64,000 nt of DNA. It comes from Arthrobacter alpinus (GTDB lineage Bacteria > Actinomycetota > Actinomycetes > Actinomycetales > Micrococcaceae). Each line of letters opens with the position of its first letter. Positions within the stretch are counted from its first letter, which is position 1. A program made the position numbers and the translations under genes. Under the pieces are notes generated by a model. The model worked only from the letters and a program-made list of their open reading frames with translations. It was not told where the DNA came from and did not search any database. Shown here one piece after another: positions 45,003-53,724 of this stretch. The stretch lies in contig NZ_FNTV01000001.1 of the NCBI RefSeq assembly GCF_900105965.1, positions 3,844,001 to 3,908,000 of the forward strand, written 5' to 3'.

Positions 45003-45054
45003 CCCGCCTCCCATAAATGCGCCCCGTAGTAGGGGCGCATTTATGGGAGGCGGG
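45003..45054. repeat. Palindromic repeat copy B (right of the AbiEi-like gene)
   Basis: A perfect 23-bp inverted repeat (45003-45025 with 45032-45054) and loop GTAGTA, flanked by ATTTCCGC and GGGCGCATTTCTC as in copy A. Differences from copy A inside the stem occur in pairs, so base pairing is kept. Confidence 0.8.
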
Positions 45055-45070
45055 CGCATTTCTCGCCAGC

Positions 45071-45472
45071 TCAGGCCTGGGAAACGCGGACCATGTTTCC
45101 GGAGGGGTCGCGGAAGGCGCAGTCGCGCGGGCCCCACGGCTGATCCACGGGTTCCTGGAGCACCTCGGCGCCGGCGGTCACGGCCTGATCAAAGGTGGCG
45201 TCAAGATCGGAGGCGCTGAAATTGATCATGGGCAGCACCCCCTTGGCGAGCAGCTCGGCCATGGCGTCGCCGTCTTCCTGGGAGCGCCCCGCGTGCGGTT
45301 CGGACAGGACGATTCCCAGGCCCGGCTGTGAGAGCGTGCCCATCGTGACCCAGCGGAAATCGCCATTGCTGACATCGTTTTGAACCTCAAGGCCCAGTGC
45401 ATCACGGTAGAAGGCGATGGCCTCATCGGGGTTGGTTACTGTCATGTGCGTATATTGCAGTGAAATAGTCAT
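45071..45472 (-). CDS. VOC family protein (glyoxalase/bleomycin-resistance-like)
   Basis: 133 residues, one vicinal-oxygen-chelate module: LQYTHMTVTNPDEAIAFYRDALGLEVQND at the start and a C-terminal PWGPRDCAFRDPSGNMVRVSQ, the usual end of the fold. It is the second gene after AraC in a minus-strand group, 10 nt downstream of the AraC stop. AraC plus VOC pairs are common in actinobacteria; function unknown. The ATG at 45472 has no evident ribosome site, so translation may depend on coupling. Confidence 0.87.
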   Translation of the reverse strand: MTISLQYTHMTVTNPDEAIAFYRDALGLEVQNDVSNGDFRWVTMGTLSQPGLGIVLSEPHAGRSQEDGDAMAELLAKGVLPMINFSASDLDATFDQAVTAGAEVLQEPVDQPWGPRDCAFRDPSGNMVRVSQA

Positions 45473-45482
45473 GACACTTACG

Positions 45483-45932
45483 CTATGACGCCGTGGCCGC
45501 GGGTGCTTCTTCATTTCTGCTCGACTTGCCCGAACCATCGCGCGCCGGCCGGGTGGTCACCCTGACAAAGCACGGCGGCATGGCCTCTATGGCCTTGTGG
45601 TCGCGGCTCTTGTAGTTGCTGGGGGTCTCGCCCATGATTTCGGTGAAGCGGGTGCTAAAAGAGCCCAGCGAGGTGGCGCCCACGGCCATGCACGCATCGG
45701 TGACTGAATAGCCGGCACGCAGCAATGCTGAGGCCCTCTCAATCCGCCGTGTCATGAGGTAGCTGTAGGGCGTTTCACCATAGGCAGCCCGGAACTTGCG
45801 GGAAAAATGCGCTGGCGACATGAACGCCTTGGCAGCGATGGTGGGCACGTCCAACGGCTCCGCGTAGTCCCGGTCGATCATGTCTCGGGCCTTGCGCAGC
45901 AGCGTGAGCGTTGCCAATTCCTCCGGCATCAT
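45483..45932 (-). CDS. AraC-family transcriptional regulator (HTH only)
   Basis: 149 residues from ATG 45932. It starts almost directly in the two AraC helix-turn-helix units (PLDVPTIAAKAFMSPAHFSRKFRAAYGETPYSYLMTRRIERA and SVTDACMAVGATSLGSFSTRFTEIMGETPSNY). There is no sensory domain, so it may respond by abundance or through a partner. The ATG overlaps the TGA of the upstream P-loop gene by 4 bp, which fixes the start and shows coupling. The VOC gene follows. Confidence 0.9.
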   Translation of the reverse strand: MMPEELATLTLLRKARDMIDRDYAEPLDVPTIAAKAFMSPAHFSRKFRAAYGETPYSYLMTRRIERASALLRAGYSVTDACMAVGATSLGSFSTRFTEIMGETPSNYKSRDHKAIEAMPPCFVRVTTRPARDGSGKSSRNEEAPAATAS

Positions 45933-46510
45933 GGTTGAAGCTGCTCGCCGGAGGCAACACGGCGTTCGAGCATACCTATCCACACCTCAACATCTTTGGG
46001 CCTGGAGAGCCGCACTACCTGAAGCCCGGGATGCTCGTGTTCCAACTCCGGCACAACCTTTCTTAGTGAATTGCGGGTGCGCCAGCCCCAACGGATGATG
46101 TGGTCGGGGTTGTTGAAAATGCTCCATAGCGGACCTTCAAAGTTGCCGTTCCACAGCTCCACGCGTCGCAGCCGGCGCTGGACTGTGCGCCGGATGAGCC
46201 GCCCCATGGATACCGGCATGGGGAAATCCAGCCACAACAGAGTGTCGGCGCGTTGGGCCAACAATGGCCGCATTGCCGAATATTGCCACTCGGTAGCCCA
46301 GCTCGGCGCAGCGGTGAGACGTTCGACGTCGGCCGCGAAGTCCGCGCGCGGCTCCCAGTTCGGGCCGTGGAAAAGACTGTCGAGCTCGGTGTACGGGATG
46401 CCCAGTAAGGCGGCCGTCCGTCCTGCCAATGAGGTTTTGCCCGAACCGGAGACTCCGGCAACCAGCATGCGTCTGGGCAGGCGGGGCAGGGGATCGGTGG
46501 AGGAGAGCAT
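45929..46510 (-). CDS. P-loop NTPase, adenylate-kinase-like (topology modulation family)
   Basis: 193 residues from ATG 46510; upstream codons in frame lack support. Walker A is GVSGSGKTS (about residues 19-27). Then come YTELDSLFHGPNWEPR and a central DTLLWLDFPM strand, as in shikimate- or adenylate-kinase-like proteins called topology modulation proteins. RRVELWNGN and IFNNPDHIIRWGW are conserved in that group. Substrate unknown. It is translationally coupled to the AraC gene. Confidence 0.8.
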   Translation of the reverse strand: MLSSTDPLPRLPRRMLVAGVSGSGKTSLAGRTAALLGIPYTELDSLFHGPNWEPRADFAADVERLTAAPSWATEWQYSAMRPLLAQRADTLLWLDFPMPVSMGRLIRRTVQRRLRRVELWNGNFEGPLWSIFNNPDHIIRWGWRTRNSLRKVVPELEHEHPGLQVVRLSRPKDVEVWIGMLERRVASGEQLQP

Positions 46511-46572
46511 CCTTGATTCTAAAACGTAGCCACTGACTGTTGCCACGCCCCGGGGCAAAGCTGACCAGATGG

Positions 46573-47016
46573 TCAGCTTTGCGGGTTGGATTCGGCGAAC
46601 TTCTTGAACGCCTCCATGGTCTTCAGGGTTTCCTTCCGGAAGGTGAAGCCAAATAGCAGCCCGATCACCTTCATGAAGCCCTTCAGCTCGAAGATGTTGT
46701 GGGCCACCCACTTTGTAGCGGTGCCGTCCAGATCAATGAACTGGTTGTTGCTGATGTTGTGCACACCGTTGGCATCGTAGCTGCCATCAAAATGATCCGG
46801 CAATTGGCGCCGGAGAATGGTTTCCACCATTTCCAAGGTGCCGCGGCCGCGTTTGTAGACGAGCTTCGAGGTTGCGCCGTTTTGTCCGGGGACACCCGTC
46901 AATGGCTCAAAGGAAAGCAGCCCCTTTTGCCAGTGTGACATGAGGCTCGGGTTGTCGAACAGCTCGAGGAAGCGATCCCGGGGAACATTGACAACAATCT
47001 CTTGGGTGTATTCCAT
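46573..47016 (-). CDS. SRPBCC family protein
   Basis: 147 residues. The START/Bet v1-like fold begins EYTQEIVVNVPRDRFLELFDNPSLMSHWQKGL and ends with a long helix (KETLKTMEAFKKFAESN). The cavity fold binds hydrophobic ligands; no catalytic motif is visible. It is divergent from the cystathionine beta-synthase gene and separated from the P-loop gene by 62 nt. Confidence 0.85.
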   Translation of the reverse strand: MEYTQEIVVNVPRDRFLELFDNPSLMSHWQKGLLSFEPLTGVPGQNGATSKLVYKRGRGTLEMVETILRRQLPDHFDGSYDANGVHNISNNQFIDLDGTATKWVAHNIFELKGFMKVIGLLFGFTFRKETLKTMEAFKKFAESNPQS

Positions 47017-47127
47017 GGGCGTATCTTATACCGGATTTGGCGCGAGACCCGGATGAAAGCTCGGATCAAGCACTACGGCGTCATGGCCGGTAGTCACCAG
47101 CCCGGCCGGGGCAGTACGTTTGAGTAT

Positions 47128-48513
47128 ATGAAGTATGCGAACTCCGTCCTGGACCTCATTGGCAACACTCCCTTGGTGAAATTGAACAAGGTGACCGAGG
47201 GAATCCAGGCCACCGTGCTGGTGAAACTTGAATACATGAATCCGGGTGGTTCCGCCAAGGACCGCATTGCCGTGAAGATGCTGGATGAGGCTGCCAAGGA
47301 AGGCAAAATCAAGCCCGGCGGTACGGTGGTGGAACCCACCAGCGGCAACACCGGCGTCGCCATGGCCATGGTGGCCCAGGCTCGCGGCTACAAGTGTGTT
47401 TTTGTGGTCCCGGACAAGGTGGGTGAAGACAAGCGCGCCGTCCTGCAGGCCTACGGTGCCGAGGTGGTGGTGACCCCCACTGCGGTCGCCGCGGACAGCC
47501 CGCAGTCCTATTACGGTGTCTCCGACCGGCTCGTCAAGGAAATTCCCGGCGCCTACAAGCCCGATCAGTTCTCCAACCAAAACGGGCCGCTGAGCCACTA
47601 CGAATCGACCGGGCCCGAGATTTGGCGCGATACCGAAGGCAAGGTCACCCACTTTGTTGCTGGTGTGGGCACCGGCGGCACCATTTCCGGCACGGGTCGC
47701 TTCCTGCGTGAGGTCTCCGCTGACCGTCCCGAGGCCGACGGCGGCGAGGTCCAGATCATCGGTGCCGACCCGGAAGGCTCCGTTTACTCCGGCGGCACCG
47801 GCCGTCCGTACCTGGTGGAAGGCGTGGGCGAGGACATCTGGCCCCCGTCCTACGATAAAAACGTTCCGCACCAGATCATCGCCGTCACGGACAATGACAG
47901 CTTCGCCATGACCCGCCGCCTGGCCCGCGAGGAGGGCCTGCTTGTGGGAGGTTCCTCCGGCATGGCCGTGGTGGCCGCACTGGAAGCCGCCAAGGATCTC
48001 GGGCCGGAAGCCGTCGTCGTCGTTCTTCTGCCTGACAGCGGGCGTGGCTACCTGGCCAAGATCTTTGATGACAAGTGGATGCAGTCGTACGGTTTCCTGA
48101 AGGTCACCGACGAGCCCGCAATCGGCGACGTACTCAAGGCCAAGACCGGGCGGCTGCCGGATTTGGTGCACATCCACCCGAACGAGACCGTGCGCGACGT
48201 CATCAACCTGATGGCCGAGTACGGTGTCTCCCAAATTCCCGTGCTTTCCGCCGAGCCGCCTGTGGTGATGGGTGAGGTCATTGGCTCGGTCGATGAACGC
48301 ACCCTGACGGGCAAGTTGTTCCGCCACGAGGCCAAGCTGACGGACAAGATCACCGAACACATGCAGCCGCTGCTGCCCATCATCGGTTCGCTGGAACCGA
48401 TCTCCGCCGCGCGCACCAAATTGCAGGACGTGGACGCGCTCATGGTGACGTTTGTGGGGGCGCCCGTTGGCGTCCTGACGCGCCACGACCTGCTGACCTA
48501 CCTCAACGACTGA
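47128..48513 (+). CDS. cbs: Cystathionine beta-synthase
   Basis: 461 residues from ATG 47128; an upstream open frame to 47002 overlaps the divergent SRPBCC promoter region and lacks a ribosome site. The PLP lysine is Lys44 in NPGGSAKDR. TSGNTG binds the carboxylate, and GTGGTISG the phosphate. Two CBS regulatory modules occupy roughly 330-461 (VHIHPNETVRDVINLMAEYGVSQIPVL). It condenses serine and homocysteine to cystathionine. The next gene handles cystathionine, so the pair can form a reverse transsulfuration route to cysteine. Confidence 0.93.
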   Translation: MKYANSVLDLIGNTPLVKLNKVTEGIQATVLVKLEYMNPGGSAKDRIAVKMLDEAAKEGKIKPGGTVVEPTSGNTGVAMAMVAQARGYKCVFVVPDKVGEDKRAVLQAYGAEVVVTPTAVAADSPQSYYGVSDRLVKEIPGAYKPDQFSNQNGPLSHYESTGPEIWRDTEGKVTHFVAGVGTGGTISGTGRFLREVSADRPEADGGEVQIIGADPEGSVYSGGTGRPYLVEGVGEDIWPPSYDKNVPHQIIAVTDNDSFAMTRRLAREEGLLVGGSSGMAVVAALEAAKDLGPEAVVVVLLPDSGRGYLAKIFDDKWMQSYGFLKVTDEPAIGDVLKAKTGRLPDLVHIHPNETVRDVINLMAEYGVSQIPVLSAEPPVVMGEVIGSVDERTLTGKLFRHEAKLTDKITEHMQPLLPIIGSLEPISAARTKLQDVDALMVTFVGAPVGVLTRHDLLTYLND

Positions 48514-48539
48514 CCGTTTCCAGACGAAGGAACAAAACC

Positions 48540-49703
48540 ATGACTGAAGGCTTCAACACCCGGGCCGTCCACGCCGGACAAACCCCCGATCCCACCACCG
48601 GCTCCGTGATCCCGCCGCTGTACCAAACCACAACGTTCGCCCAGGACGGGATTGGCAAGCTGCGCAACGGCTACGAATACGGCCGCGGCACCAACCCCAC
48701 CCGCGACGGCCTCCAGGCTCAGCTCGCGGCACTTGAAGGCGGCGAATTCGCGTTCAGCTTCGCCTCAGGCCTGGCTGCCGAGGACGCCCTGATCCGTGCA
48801 CTGCTGCTCCCTGGCGATCACATCATCATGGGCAACGACGTCTACGGCGGCACGTACCGGCTCATCAACAGGGTCCTCTCGGTCTGGGGCATCAGCAACG
48901 CTGCCGTTGACATGAACGACGCCGACGCGCTGGCCGCCGCTGTTGCTGCGGGCGGGCCGGAAGGCAAGACGAAGATGGTGTGGGTGGAGACGCCGTCGAA
49001 CCCCATGATGAAGATTACCGACATTGCCGCGCTGGCCGAGGTGGCGCATGCGGCCGGTGCGCTCTTGGTTGTGGACAACACCTTCGCTTCGCCGTACCTG
49101 CAGAACCCCCTGGCCCTGGGCGCCGACGTGGTGGTCCATTCCACCACCAAGTACATTGGCGGTCACTCCGATGCCTCCGGCGGCGCCATCATTTTGTCCG
49201 ACGCCGAGGCTGCCGAGAAGATCGGCTTCGTCCAGTTCGCCGTGGGTGCCGTTTCAGCCCCCATGGAAGCCTGGCTGACCACGCGCGGGCTCAAGACCCT
49301 GGGCGTGCGCATGGACCGGCACTGCAGCAACGCGCAGCAGATCGCCGAGTGGCTGCTGACCCGGCCCGAGGTTGAGAAGGTCTTGTACCCGGGCCTGCCC
49401 GACCACCCCGGGCACGAACTGGCCGCCAAGCAGATGCGTGGTTTCGGCGGCATGATCTCGGTGCAGTTCAAGGGTGGCGAGGCTGCTGCGCGCAAGGTAG
49501 CCGAGTCCACCCACCTATTCACGTTGGCCGAGTCGTTGGGCGGCATTGAATCACTCATGAACTACCCGTCTGAGATGACACACGCCTCCGTCAAGGGCAC
49601 CGAGCTGGCCGTGCCGGAAAACCTCATCCGGTTGTCCGTGGGCATTGAGGACATCGCTGACCTCATTGCGGATCTGGACCAGGCGCTCAACACCCTGGGC
49701 TAA
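48540..49703 (+). CDS. metB: Cystathionine gamma-synthase/lyase
   Basis: 387 residues, fold-type I PLP enzyme of the Cys/Met metabolism family: substrate loop YEYGRGTNPTR, SFASGLAAEDALIR, and HSTTKYIGGHSD with PLP Lys204. The ATG follows GAAGGAAC by 6 nt and the gene lies 26 nt after cbs. By sequence alone the synthase (O-acyl-homoserine plus cysteine) and lyase (cystathionine to cysteine) activities cannot be separated; the cbs neighbour argues for the lyase direction. A strong terminator follows. Confidence 0.92.
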   Translation: MTEGFNTRAVHAGQTPDPTTGSVIPPLYQTTTFAQDGIGKLRNGYEYGRGTNPTRDGLQAQLAALEGGEFAFSFASGLAAEDALIRALLLPGDHIIMGNDVYGGTYRLINRVLSVWGISNAAVDMNDADALAAAVAAGGPEGKTKMVWVETPSNPMMKITDIAALAEVAHAAGALLVVDNTFASPYLQNPLALGADVVVHSTTKYIGGHSDASGGAIILSDAEAAEKIGFVQFAVGAVSAPMEAWLTTRGLKTLGVRMDRHCSNAQQIAEWLLTRPEVEKVLYPGLPDHPGHELAAKQMRGFGGMISVQFKGGEAAARKVAESTHLFTLAESLGGIESLMNYPSEMTHASVKGTELAVPENLIRLSVGIEDIADLIADLDQALNTLG

Positions 49704-50766
<1,063 letters not shown>

Positions 50767-50792
50767 TCCCCACGCCCTCCCCCACCTCGTTC

Positions 50793-50887
50793 CTCGGCCG
50801 GGGCCCCTCGGGCGCGTGGGCCCACCACGCCGACTTTCATCTCGCAAGCTCGGCCGGGGCCCCTCGGGCGCGTGGGCCTACCACGCC
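50793..50887. repeat. Direct repeat, two 39-nt copies
   Basis: Copies at 50793-50831 and 50849-50887 differ at one base and are separated by 17 nt. Each is GC-rich, starts CTCGGCCGGGGCCCC and ends CCACGCC, and contains an internal CGGCCGGGGCCC palindrome. They lie between the rpf stop and the downstream terminator. Confidence 0.75.
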
Positions 50888-50921
50888 CACCACCAAACGC
50901 GACATCACTTAACGGCCGTAA

Positions 50922-50963
50922 AACGCAAACGCTCCAGCACTGACTGCTGGAGCGTTTGGCGTT
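50922..50963. terminator. Terminator between rpf and amidohydrolase
   Basis: A near-perfect 18-bp stem (50922-50939 with 50945-50963, one bulged base) with loop CTGAC lies 29 nt before the convergent amidohydrolase stop. Confidence 0.75.
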
Positions 50964-50992
50964 AATGGACGTTAAAAGACGCGGCGTTGAGG

Positions 50993-52402
50993 TTAGACGC
51001 GGGAAGCCGCGGCACCTACCCGGGTGTCGGCGTCGTACGTGTAAACCTGCTTGCCGCCGATGAACACCGTCAGCGCGCTCTGCATGACGTCCAGGGGATC
51101 CCCGCTCCACAGCACCAGATCGGCGTCCTTGCCTACCTTGAGCGAACCGATTCGATCAGCCAAGCCCAGTACCTTGGCCGGGTTGATGGTGATGGCGCGC
51201 AAGGCCACGTCCTTGTCCAGGCCTTCCTTCACAGCAAAGGTTGCCTGGTGGACCAGGAAGTTGATGGGCACAACCGGGTGGTCGGTGATTATGGAAATCT
51301 CCACTCCGGCGGCCGCCAATTTGCCCGGGTTGGCAATGGAACGGCCACGCAGTTCCGGCTTCGACTTGGTGGTGAATAGCGGGCCAATCAGCACCGGCGT
51401 GCCGCGTTTGGCCAGCACATCGCCGAGAATGTGGGCCTCCGTGCCGTGATCAATGACCAGTTCGTAGCCGAATTCGTCGGCCAGACGCATGGCCGTGGCG
51501 ATGTCGTCGGCCCGGTGGCAGTGCTGGCGCCACGGGATCTCCCGACGCAGCACCATGGCCAGCGCCTCCATCTGGGCATCGCGCGGCCGCGGTTCGGGCA
51601 GCGCCATCCAGTTCTGTGCAGCCATGAAGGCCTGACGAATAATAAGCGCCGTGCCCAGCCGGGTGGAGGGCGTTTTCTTTTTCTCGCCATAAACATTCTT
51701 GGGATTCTCACCCAGCGCGGATTTCACGCCGCTGGGCGAGCGCAGCACCATCTCGTCGATGTAGCGCCCGTGCGTGTGCATGGCCACGGCCTGCCCTCCG
51801 ATGGGGTTTCCGGAACCCGGGTTCACATTGACCACTGTGATACCGCCAGCCAGGGCATCATTGAAGCCCGGGTCAAAAGGGTCGACGGCGTCAATGGCGC
51901 GCACCGCAGCCATGACGGGATCGGTCATTTCGTTGACGTCACTCGTGGATCCCACCTCTCCCTCGGGGTGCATGCCCAGGTGGACATGGGCGTCGATAAA
52001 GCCGGGCAGCAGCCACTGGCCTTTCGCATCAAGAACATCTGCACCGTCAGGGATCTGAATGGATGCGCCAAGACCAAGAATCTTGCCGCCTTCAACCAGC
52101 ACGGTGCCGTCAAAGGGTTCACCTTCCACCGGCACCACATGGGCGTTGGTGATGGCCAAAACGCGCCTCTTGGCGACGGCGGCAGCCTCACGAATGGCCG
52201 CGCTGATCGAGGCCGTATTGGCCGCAGGCTTCACCGGCACAGCCTTGCCGGACTTTTTACCGGGCTTGGCAGTGGCGGATTTGGCCACGAGGAGACCACC
52301 TGGTTTTCCTGCTGGCGCGGCCGCCCGGCGGGTGACCCGACCTGGCACAAAGGCGCCCTCTGACGTTCCGCCGGGCTTCGGGGTGGGTGCTGAGGGTGTC
52401 AT
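50993..52402 (-). CDS. Amidohydrolase with long basic N-terminal extension
   Basis: 469 residues. The metal-dependent hydrolase core starts near residue 80 (VLAITNAHVVPVEGEPFDGTVLVEGGKILGLG). It has GFIDAHVHLG (metal His pair), HCHRADD and VIDHGTEAH histidines, and ITDHPVVP with the catalytic Asp, resembling imidazolonepropionase-like amidohydrolases. The first 75 residues are Ala/Pro/Lys-rich and likely disordered, unusual for the family. No signal peptide is evident. An internal start could remove part of the extension. Substrate unknown. Confidence 0.8.
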   Translation of the reverse strand: MTPSAPTPKPGGTSEGAFVPGRVTRRAAAPAGKPGGLLVAKSATAKPGKKSGKAVPVKPAANTASISAAIREAAAVAKRRVLAITNAHVVPVEGEPFDGTVLVEGGKILGLGASIQIPDGADVLDAKGQWLLPGFIDAHVHLGMHPEGEVGSTSDVNEMTDPVMAAVRAIDAVDPFDPGFNDALAGGITVVNVNPGSGNPIGGQAVAMHTHGRYIDEMVLRSPSGVKSALGENPKNVYGEKKKTPSTRLGTALIIRQAFMAAQNWMALPEPRPRDAQMEALAMVLRREIPWRQHCHRADDIATAMRLADEFGYELVIDHGTEAHILGDVLAKRGTPVLIGPLFTTKSKPELRGRSIANPGKLAAAGVEISIITDHPVVPINFLVHQATFAVKEGLDKDVALRAITINPAKVLGLADRIGSLKVGKDADLVLWSGDPLDVMQSALTVFIGGKQVYTYDADTRVGAAASRV

Positions 52403-52505
52403 GACGGCCTTTCGTTTGCCAATGGTGAACTATTCCAAGCTACAACGTTTACTCCTGCACGGGGCCACTGCGGGAGGCATGCCAAACGGTGCCCCACTTT
52501 CTTAT

Positions 52506-52626
52506 ATGCGCTGAACTCGGCGTGAGTTATGCGCATAGGGGGCGGTCCACTTTCTGTATGCGATGAACCCGCGGTGAGTTTTGCGCCCGTGGTCAAGATG
52601 CGCTGGACTCGCCATGAGTTTTGCGC
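52506..52626. repeat. Three imperfect 29-nt repeats upstream of the SDR gene
   Basis: Copies at 52506-52534, 52558-52586 and 52598-52626 share ATGCG at the start, a central TGA/GGA-C-CG core, TGAGTT and terminal TGCGC. The ends ATGCGC/TTGCGC make each a weak palindrome. They lie in the 257-nt spacer between two divergent genes. Confidence 0.7.
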
Positions 52627-52659
52627 AGAATGGTTCACCTGCACGCTTAGGCTGGGGCG

Positions 52660-53409
52660 ATGTATACAAAGACTGCCCTGATCACGGGCGTTGGCCGCAC
52701 GGTGGGTATTGGCGCAGCCGTTGCCCGCACGCTCGCCGCTGACGGCTGGAACCTTGTCCTGAATTATTGGCAGGCCTATGACGAACGCATGCCCTGGGGC
52801 GTTCAGCCGGAGGACATCGACACGCTCACGGCCGAGCTTGAGGCAGCCGGTGCGCGGGTGTGGGCCCTGCCGGCAGACCTGGGCGACCCGTCCGCCGTCG
52901 AACGTCTCATGGAACAGATCGCCACGAAAGCCGGGCCGCTGACGGGCATGGTGATGTCACATTGCGAATCGATCGATTCGGGGGTTCTGGACACCTCGCT
53001 GGAGAGTTTCGAGCGCCACTTCGCCGTCAATACCCGCGCCAACTGGCAGCTGATTGCTGCTTTTGCCCGGCAGGCAACGGACGACGGCGGAGCCTTGGTT
53101 GCGCTGACAAGTGACCACACAGCTTTCAACCTTCCGTACGGTGCCTCCAAGGGTGCGCTGGACAGGATCGTGATTGCCGCCGCGCGCGAACTCGGCGGGC
53201 AGGGCATCAGCGCCAATGTGCTCAACCCGGGCCCGGTGGATACCGGCTGGATGGATGAGGGGACGCGAACCGCCATGACGGCATTGCAACCGGGCGGACG
53301 GCTGGGTACCCCGGCCGATGTTGCCCCCACCGTTGCTTTCCTCCTGTCCCCGGGTGGGCGCTGGGTCAGCGGCCAGCTGATCAAGGCCGACGGCGGTTTC
53401 TCGGCCTAG
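52660..53409 (+). CDS. SDR family oxidoreductase
   Basis: 249 residues. It resembles actinobacterial atypical short-chain dehydrogenases: cofactor loop TGVGRTVGIGAAV in place of TGxxxGIG, a catalytic Tyr/Lys candidate in YGASKGALDRI, and C-terminal SPGGRWVSGQLIKADGG. The second active-site motif is HCES instead of NNAG. NAD(P) preference and substrate are unknown. The start ATG 52660 has only a weak GGGGCG site. A 29-nt repeat array precedes it. Confidence 0.82.
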   Translation: MYTKTALITGVGRTVGIGAAVARTLAADGWNLVLNYWQAYDERMPWGVQPEDIDTLTAELEAAGARVWALPADLGDPSAVERLMEQIATKAGPLTGMVMSHCESIDSGVLDTSLESFERHFAVNTRANWQLIAAFARQATDDGGALVALTSDHTAFNLPYGASKGALDRIVIAAARELGGQGISANVLNPGPVDTGWMDEGTRTAMTALQPGGRLGTPADVAPTVAFLLSPGGRWVSGQLIKADGGFSA

Positions 53410-53499
53410 CGCCGTTGCCGCATCACCGCATCGGCTGCAGTTTCGATTCATGCCGCCTTATGTATCACCCCTAGCAACGGGAACAAGTAGAGGCGGCGT

Positions 53500-53548
53500 G
53501 TCAGGAAGCCGTCAAGATTGACCGGTCCCGCGTAAGGAACCCGTAAAA
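53500..53548 (+). promoter_or_regulatory. kdp: Candidate KdpE operator: phased GTCAAG/GTAAGG motifs
   Basis: GTCAGG (53500), GTCAAG (53511), GTAAGG (53532) and GTAAAA (53543) are spaced 11, 21 and 11 nt apart. This is the direct-repeat phasing used by OmpR/KdpE-type regulators, about 75-120 nt before kdpF. Inference from spacing only. Confidence 0.5.
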
Positions 53549-53622
53549 ACAAGCTCCAAACCCACGCCCCGGGTGTGCGATTGAGTCAAGACATCAACGC
53601 ACATTGGGAAAGTAGGATTGCT

Positions 53623-53715
53623 GTGGTTTTAGCGACGTGGTTAATTTTGGGGCTGGTGGGGCTGGCCTTGCTGGTCTACCTGCTGGCTGCCCTCATCCGC
53701 CCCGAGAAGTGGTGA
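53623..53715 (+). CDS. kdpF: KdpF, small stabilising subunit of K+-transporting ATPase
   Basis: 30 residues from GTG 53623, one hydrophobic helix (LILGLVGLALLVYLLAALI) ending RPEKW, which matches the family. It stabilises the KdpFABC complex in the membrane. It is the first gene of the operon, 9 nt before kdpA. Confidence 0.88.
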   Translation: MVLATWLILGLVGLALLVYLLAALIRPEKW

Positions 53716-53724
53716 CCGGGCACC

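Noticed and set aside
43826-45040. Small open frames starting inside the two palindromes (MRLVYRAHLW and MRPVVGAHLW types)
   Set aside because: They arise because the repeat itself contains ATGCGCC; no ribosome site, and the same peptide start appears on both strands of the hairpin.
47026-48486. 486-codon open frame opposite cystathionine beta-synthase
   Set aside because: Shadow frame rich in His, Gly and Asp without domain features.
52506-52626. CRISPR array from the 29-nt repeats
   Set aside because: Only three imperfect copies, with 'spacers' of 23 and 11 nt and no cas genes nearby.
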